DNA of 64,000 nucleotides, from contig OY986438.1 of NCBI GenBank assembly GCA_963920525.1, positions 188,922,962 through 188,986,961 of the forward strand, in the 5' to 3' direction. Positions 58,144 to 64,000 of this stretch are shown piece after piece; the first letter of the stretch is position 1, and every line of letters begins with the position of its first letter. Position numbers and translations under genes: made by a program. The notes beneath the pieces are model-generated. The model saw only the letters and a list, made by a program, of their open reading frames with translations. It had not been told where the DNA came from and did no database searches. The stretch is from Dichetophora obliterata (taxonomy: Eukaryota; Arthropoda; Insecta; Diptera; Sciomyzidae).

Positions 58144-59424
58144 GGGTCCGCCATCTAACTTTTTTTTTTTTCAATTAGTGTATATTTCGTGAACGGTAAC
58201 ACTAAGCTCATGTCTGATTTGACAGATAATTAGTTTTATCCTTCCGCTGAACGAATATGGTTAAGTATACGCTTGAACAACGCTGGGAAATATTGCGACA
58301 TTACTTTGAAAATCATGGTAATGTTGCAGAATGTGTGCGCAAATTGCGTACGGATTTTGGGAGAAGAGAAGCACCGTCAGCTCCGTATGTTCGTTATCTT
58401 GTGAAAAAAGTGCAAGAAACTGGCATCCTCATCGATAAACCAAAGCGTGAAAAGCCAAAAGCAGTGCGTACACCCGAGAATATTGCTGCTGTGGCAGAAA
58501 GTGTGCGTTAAGCGCCATCAACATCAATTCACCGTCGTTCTCAACAATTGAACATTCCGGAGACATCATTGAGACGAATTTTTCATAAAGACCTTGGTAT
58601 GACGCCATACAAAGTTCTATTGGTTCAGGAGTTGAAGCCAACTGACCATCCAATGCGTTTTCGCTTCGCTAAGTTGGCCTGCGATCGACTTACAGTAGAT
58701 GCCGATTTTGCCAAATCTTTGCAGATGAAGCTCATTTTGATCTTGGCGGGTATGTAAACAAGCAAAATTGTCGCATTTGGGGACAGAAAACCCGCACGCA
58801 TACATTGAAAAGCCACTGCATCCAAAACGAGTCACTGTTTGGTGCGGATTTTGGTCCAGAGGCATAATTGGGCCATTTTTCTTCGAAAATGAGCAAGGAG
58901 TGGCCGTTACAGTCAATGGCGATCGTTATCGGGCCATGTTGAACGAATTTTTGTACACAAAAATTGAAGAGGAGTATATTGACAACATTTGGTTTCAACA
59001 GGACGGCGCTACGTGCCACACAGCTGAACCACACTCGATGATTTGCGCCCTGTTTTTGAAGATCGCATTATCAGCCGCAGAGCTGATGTCGTTTGGCCAC
59101 CTCGGATTTGATACCGTTGGACTATTATTTGTGGGGTGCCCTCAAAGATAAGTGTTACGCCGACAAGCCAGAGACAATTGACGCTTTAAAGGACAATATT
59201 TTGAAATATTGGTGAAATACAGCTGCACACAATCGATACTGTGCTTAAAAATTGGACCGATACTGTAGGCTACTGCATGGCCAGCCGAGGCAGCCATTTG
59301 AATAAAGTTATTTTTCATTATTAACCGGAAGGATTGTACTTTCAAATAAAAAAATAAATTTGAGAATATATCCAGTAGTTTTATTTTATAGAATTTTAAA
59401 AAAAAAAGTTATTTGGCGGACCCT
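58144..59424 (+). mobile_element. DD41D mariner, copy 2, inserted in the above element
   Basis: GGGTCCGCCATCTAAC at the left and TTATTTGGCGGACCCT at the right match copy 1. The left end is preceded by an extra AAGGTCCGC, so the terminus is rearranged. A TA target site is not clear. Confidence 0.85.
58257..59324 (+). pseudogene. DD41D mariner transposase, copy 2, broken
   Basis: ATG at 58257 gives MVKYTLEQRWEILRHYFENH and stays open to a TAA at 58508-58510 (copy 1 has GAA there). Later blocks are LHPKRVTVWCGFWSRGIIGP (about 58820), FFFENEQGVAVTVNGDRYRA, and WFQQDGATCHTAE (about 58990). The last Asp region is spoiled by a 7-nt deletion relative to copy 1 (CTCGGATTTG against CTCGGAGCTGCGATTTG). 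It ends FHY and TAA at 59324. Aligning it with copy 1 gives 41 residues between the second and third Asp. Confidence 0.85.
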
Positions 59425-59994
59425 TTATTTTGTGATTGTGTTTTCCTTTCTAAAGACTAAAAACTAATATTGATCGGTTTTTGTAATTTTTATTCAGGTC
59501 TTAGTTGGTTAGAAAAACTGGTCTTATTGATGGAGGCAAACTAAGACTGCAAAGGATATTTGTTCCAAAGTTCAGGCGACAAAGAAATGGGAAGAACTCA
59601 CTCTGGAATAAAATTGCTTAGGACCACCAGTTAGAACAGCAAAGTGGCTTAAGATAAGCTAAAGAATGCGTTGCTCAACCGTTTTCAACTTCTAGCCAGT
59701 TCCGTCAAGCTTTCATCCTCTTCTGACGAAGCGTCGGATCTTATGGAAATTATTTTCGTCATAGTTATAACTTTTTTGTCTTATTTTTTGCAATCAACTT
59801 TCAAACCAATCGTATTTAGTTGAAATAAAACAACGATCACCTGATAGAAATATACTACCGTGAACAAACAAAATGAACGAAATTCACAATAGCGCCACTC
59901 TTTGTCGAAAGCACGTTATAATACCAAATGCAAATTCGTTCGATCAGGCCATTCGAATACAGTCGAAGATCGAACGCAGTTCATAATAAGGGCC

Positions 59995-60610
59995 TATGTA
60001 AAAATATTTGATGAAATAGGAGCACTTGTATGGTAGCAAACTTAATTACATAGGGATCTGTTTTTGACTAAATAAAAATAAAGTTTAAATTGCCGCCATT
60101 TAGCAAATTCTTAACCGATTTCGATGTTCTTATGTTAAATGGAAAGGCATTTTTATGTGATATTAATTTTTGTGAAAATGCAAATGACATTATTGGAACA
60201 ATATTAAATTAATAAAAAACACCATTTTTTTTCATTTAAAAAAAAATACAAGAAATTGCTTCGATACACGCTTCATTTTTACAGTCAAAGTACAGTACAG
60301 TCAAAGTAAAGTTGAAGCGTGCCTAAGCAAATATAACGACAAGAGGTAGTTCTGCTGGTTGACCAAAAGAGGTTGAATGCTTATTTGTGTATTAAACATG
60401 CAATAACAATAGAGTTCAGCTACTACAGCTTTTTCGCACTTTCTCCACGTTAGACTATCTTAAGAACCAACTTAATATCATTGAAATATCTCAACGATAT
60501 ACATATATAAAAGTGGTCCAAAACAATCCAAAGTGAGAAAAATTTACCCACCATAATATGGGTTGGGCTCAGGGACAACACAAGACATAACAACTAACCA
60601 TGCGTTAACA
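59995..60610. other. AT-rich spacer, no gene seen
   Basis: No frame or repeat recognised. A short duplication, TACAGTCAAAGTA / CAGTCAAAGTA, is at about 60280-60310. Confidence 0.5.
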
Positions 60611-60619
60611 TAGATCTAA

Positions 60620-63600
60620 TCATACATTAGTTTTCAACCTACTTTTGAGTTGACCTTTCGATAAGTTAACATCAAAAAAGCTACAGTTGTTAACAAAGGT
60701 ACTCATGCGATGTAAACGAGCAGTAGCCATATAATTTGGGCTACTAATAGGTAAGTAAATTAAATTGTTAGCGTTTCTACTGCTGCTACGGTTAGTGTTG
60801 AAATTTATAAGAGTTAGGAGTTCCGGTGAATCGTAAACACCAGTTATGAGTTGGTGTAAGTAGACGATATCAGCAGACTTCCTTCTCTCATTTAAGGATT
60901 GCATTTTTAATAGTTTTAAACGATCCTCATAAGGAGGAAGATTTAAAGTGTCAGTTCCACTTAAGCCCCTTAGAGCAAACCGAACAAAACATTTTTGAAT
61001 TCTTTCTATTCGTTCAACATGTACATTCCCAGCAGCGGATTTACCAGTGGCTACCATAGAACTAATACAGAATAAATTACCAGGTAAGGAAGTATTACTT
61101 TTTTCAAAAAGTAATGCGTCTGCATATAGCTGAAGTAATTAACTCATACCTCATTACCTGCAATGTAGCATACAAGGAAAAGTAATGCAGTGATTTTTAT
61201 GACTTAATACAAGTAGTATGTTACTCCATAACTTCTAGGTAATGCTGAAGGGAGGCGATCACTTACCTCCTGTCTCATTCAATGTTAAATGTAAGGCCTT
61301 TTATGCATAGTAAGGTAATATAGTCGGAAGTAGTGGTCATTACAAGGTAATTGATGCTTCATATATTCGGAATATATTCCATCCGCTACTGGGTTGTAAC
61401 TTGGAGACCAAACTTCACTTGCATACTCCAAGTGAGGACGGACAATTGAATAATACAGCGTTGTAGTTGCAATCATACTATTAAATTCTTTGGCCCAGCG
61501 TTTTATAAAACCGAGCATAGAAGACGCTTTTTTACAAATGCTATCAATATGAACGCTAAACGATAGCTTAGAATCCATGCATATACCAAGATCTTTGACA
61601 GAATCTACACGATTTATAGCCGTATCTTTTATCTTATAATCAAAAATTAAATTATTTCTTTTTCGCGAAAAGGGTCATAGTTTGGCATTTATCTGGATTA
61701 AGAAACATATTATTTTTAGAACACCAAACTTTAAAGGATATTAAATCAGACTGCAGTAGAATTGAATTGTCTTTGAATCTACTGTTCTGTATATTTTCAT
61801 ATCATCTGCATAAATGAGCAGATGAGAGTATTTGATGATGTGGGTTACATCATTAATGGCTAAAATAAACAGAAGTGGACCAAGGTGGCTACCTTGAGAA
61901 ACACCTGATGCAGCAATAAATTCAGCAGACAATACACCTTGAAATTGTATTTGCTAAGATCGCTCTGTCAGATACGATTGATTCCAGCTTACAAAAAATT
62001 GTGGAAAACCCATTAACTTTAGTTTGAATATATTTAATATGTGTGGTAGTTTATCAAATGCTTTACTAAAATCAGTGTAAATACAATCGACCTGGTTACC
62101 AGAACAAACTGAATTTAAGCAGAATGTTGTAAAATCGAGGAGATTAGACACAGTGGATCTGCCAGTAACAAATCCATGCTGACGAGTTGTTATGACCCTC
62201 CCACAATGAATCTTCACACGATCATACACGAGCCGCTAGAAAAGTTTTGGAATCGATGAGAGTTTAGCGATAGGCCTATAGTTGTTTACATCATTCCTAC
62301 AACCTTTTTTATAAATAGGACTTATAAAAGATTTTTTCCAAAAAGGTGGAAAATTACATTCCCTAATTGATTTATTAAATAATATGGAGAGTGGTTGGCT
62401 TAGAACGGAACCACATTGCGTTAACACTGCGGCAGGAATTCTGTCAGGTTCTGCATTAAAATCTTCTTCGATCGATTCAATATACTTTAAAATATCCTCT
62501 GAATTAAAAGATATAGGGTTCAACGAAACCCTGGGTGTAGAGATCATATATTCAAAATAATCTTCATCAGGATTAAAAGAGTCTGAACAGAATGACTCTT
62601 TAAAGAGAGTGGCAAATAGGCCACAAATTATAACGGGATCGTCAGTAAATCCGTCAGAAGTCTTAAATGATGAAGGGAATCCATCAGATTTTTTTTTTGG
62701 TGTTTATGAAACCCCAGAATTTCTTTGGATCAGACAATATTCTCAGCTTAATATTGTCTAAATAATTTTGATATAGGGTAGCTGAGCAACTTTCAAAATC
62801 CCGAAACAAACGCTTGTAGGTTTCTAGGTCATTTAAGTCTAAGCTACAGACATATTTCTTCCATGCGCTATTCCTGTTGTTGCGAAGAGTCTTTAATTCC
62901 CTTGTGTACCAAGGGTAAGCACAATTTTTCGCAAATTTGAGGCTATACGGCACGGACTCAGAAATCATAGTAAAGATTTCCATATAAAAAAAAATAATTG
63001 AATCTTCAAGATTATTACCATTAAAATATTCTAAAATTACATTAAGTTTACTATGAAGTAAATGATTCAACCTCAGAAAGTCAGCTTTTCTGAAATTGAA
63101 TTCATAAACTTTATCTATTGAATTGGAATTCACTATATTTTCCCTGTCGGACTTGTACCATATGCTCAGTGGTGGATGGTAGTCATCAACAGAAGTTAGA
63201 GCATGAATGGCCCTCTTAACAATCACGTTGTTACAGTCTGTAGTTAAGACCAGGTCAAGAAGTCTTTCACGACTATTATAAATACAACTTACTTGTTGTA
63301 AGTCAGAACATATATTATCAACAAATATATGCTCTTGGCGTGTCTTCGAATTAGATGCACAAAAATATGCATCATCGTCTGAAGATTCCCATTTCAAGTC
63401 AGGCAGATTAAAATCGCTCAACAATAAAATGTCGTCACTAACGTCAAGAATATTTATAACGTATTCTATGCAATCCGCAAGGCTTGCATAAATTTCCACA
63501 CTGCTCTTTGGAGGAACATAAGCATTAAATACATATACATTAGAATAACAATGTACAACCTTAATGTATATAAGTTCGATATAAGAAGAGCAGGGAATAT

Positions 63601-64000
63601 CGATATTGGAAGTAACGAAGGAGTTCCTAACAGCTAATAGGACAGACACCACCACCGACAGCAGAAGTATTGCCAGCGTATCTGTCTTTTCTATTTACTT
63701 CAAAACTATTATCAAACAATTCCAAGTCAGTAATGCTTCCATTTAACCACGTTTCAGTCAATGCGATAATATCTTCAGACAAATTTTGAGACATTGAAAA
63801 TATGTCTCGCGTCTTAGAACGTAATCCCCTTACATTTTGATAGTAAAGGGAAAGCCTATTCAGTTTTTTTGAGTTTGACGAACAGGTTGAGTTGTCCTTC
63901 TAGACTTATTCTTAGGCAGAAACTCTGAAACGAATATATTATCGGTCCACAAATTAGAATTTAAAACATTTTCAAACTCTTCAGCTGGAACTGTGAGAAT
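60620..64000 (-). pseudogene. non-LTR retrotransposon (endonuclease plus RT), runs off the window
   Basis: On the minus strand, from the right edge: an acidic or basic leader (SEFLPKNKSRRTTQ near 63880); endonuclease with ALTETWLNGSITD (about 63750), ILLLSDFNLPDLKW (about 63410) and DDYHPPLSIW (about 63180); the linker SDPKKFWGFIN (about 62710); RT with NNYRPIAKLSSIPKLF (about 62270), RQHGFVTGRSTVSNL (about 62160), YTDFSKAFDKLPH (about 62070), ASGVSQGSHLGPLLFILAIN (about 61890) and LLIYADDMKIY (about 61820); a thumb to 61285; and the tail ERIERIQKCFVRFALRG to 60620. Several frameshifts are present, and a foreign segment (about 61040-61390) splits the thumb. It is of the Jockey/CR1 group, without RNase H. 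Confidence 0.85.
61076..61352. mobile_element. short TIR insertion within the non-LTR element
   Basis: AAATTACCAGGTAAGG at the left and CATTACAAGGTAATTG at the right are approximate inverses. The segment interrupts the coding order between EVWSPSYNPVADG and ERIERIQKCF. It contains further TTACCTSC-type motifs. The borders are approximate. Confidence 0.45.

Larger units (their letters stand above)
57944..59994. mobile_element. GGCCCTTATTATGA-ended DNA element, split by a mariner
   Basis: The left end GGCCCTTATTATGAGTTGC and the inverse of the right end GCAGTTCATAATAAGGGCC agree closely, then share TTCGA/TCTTCG blocks. TAT precedes the left end and follows the right end, so a 2-3 bp duplication is possible and would fit a PIF/Harbinger-type element. 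The interior beyond the mariner (59430-59880) has a weak minus- and plus-strand coding trace (KEMGRTHSGIKLL) that I cannot assign. Confidence 0.6.

Overview
The window is an animal nuclear genome segment, almost certainly from a dipteran and most likely an acalyptrate fly such as a tephritid. The grounds are very high A+T with long homopolymers, three small two-exon alanine-rich cuticle-type genes of a kind familiar from Drosophila, short introns, and mariners of the DD41D type known from Ceratitis. There are no operons and no bacterial features. The species call is an inference.

Only three genes look intact and host-derived. All have a 12-nt first exon (MFKF or MLKF), a short intron, a second exon carrying the rest of a signal peptide plus AYSA/APYV/AAPVV repeats, and a TATA box 84-92 nt upstream of the ATG. 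One is alone on the minus strand (36.1-36.5 kb). The other two form a divergent pair (50.8-51.2 kb minus, 51.8-52.3 kb plus) with about 540 bp between their start codons. The 14 kb between them has been filled by a mariner, a Gypsy-type LTR element and a second mariner.

Most of the rest is transposon debris, often nested. From left to right: a decayed piggyBac-like element (0.5-3.5 kb) holding two abutting TA-flanked MITEs; a second piggyBac-like element (5.16-10.75 kb) with TTAA-flanked 12-bp inverted ends; a dispersed repeat with a satellite-like array (11.0-12.9 kb); a palindromic element (12.9-15.8 kb) carrying a 466-bp foldback and, in its centre, a 5'-truncated RNase H-bearing non-LTR element with an 11-bp target duplication; elements whose arms are inverted arrays of short repeats (15.8-17.9 and 20.3-21.5 kb); a hAT fragment (23.5 kb); a non-LTR element (24.6-26.9 kb); a 1.78-kb element with about 300-bp inverted arms that encodes an unnamed conserved protein (29.7-31.5 kb); two SINE copies; a DD41D mariner (37.7-38.9 kb); a hAT relic; a Gypsy element with both LTRs (40.5-45.5 kb); a second kind of DD41D mariner; a hAT-like MITE with an 8-bp duplication (48.1 kb); the divergent cuticle genes; a mariner 5' stub; a Tc3-like long-TIR derivative (55.5-56.2 kb); non-LTR 3' ends; a GGCCCTTATTATGA-ended element split by a DD41D mariner (57.9-60.0 kb); and a large non-LTR element on the minus strand that runs off the right edge (60.6-64.0 kb).

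The best candidate for something undescribed is the 29.7-31.5 kb element: it has the architecture of a DNA transposon, but I cannot assign its protein to a named superfamily. No transposase here has an unbroken reading frame over its whole length, so all appear immobile as they stand.
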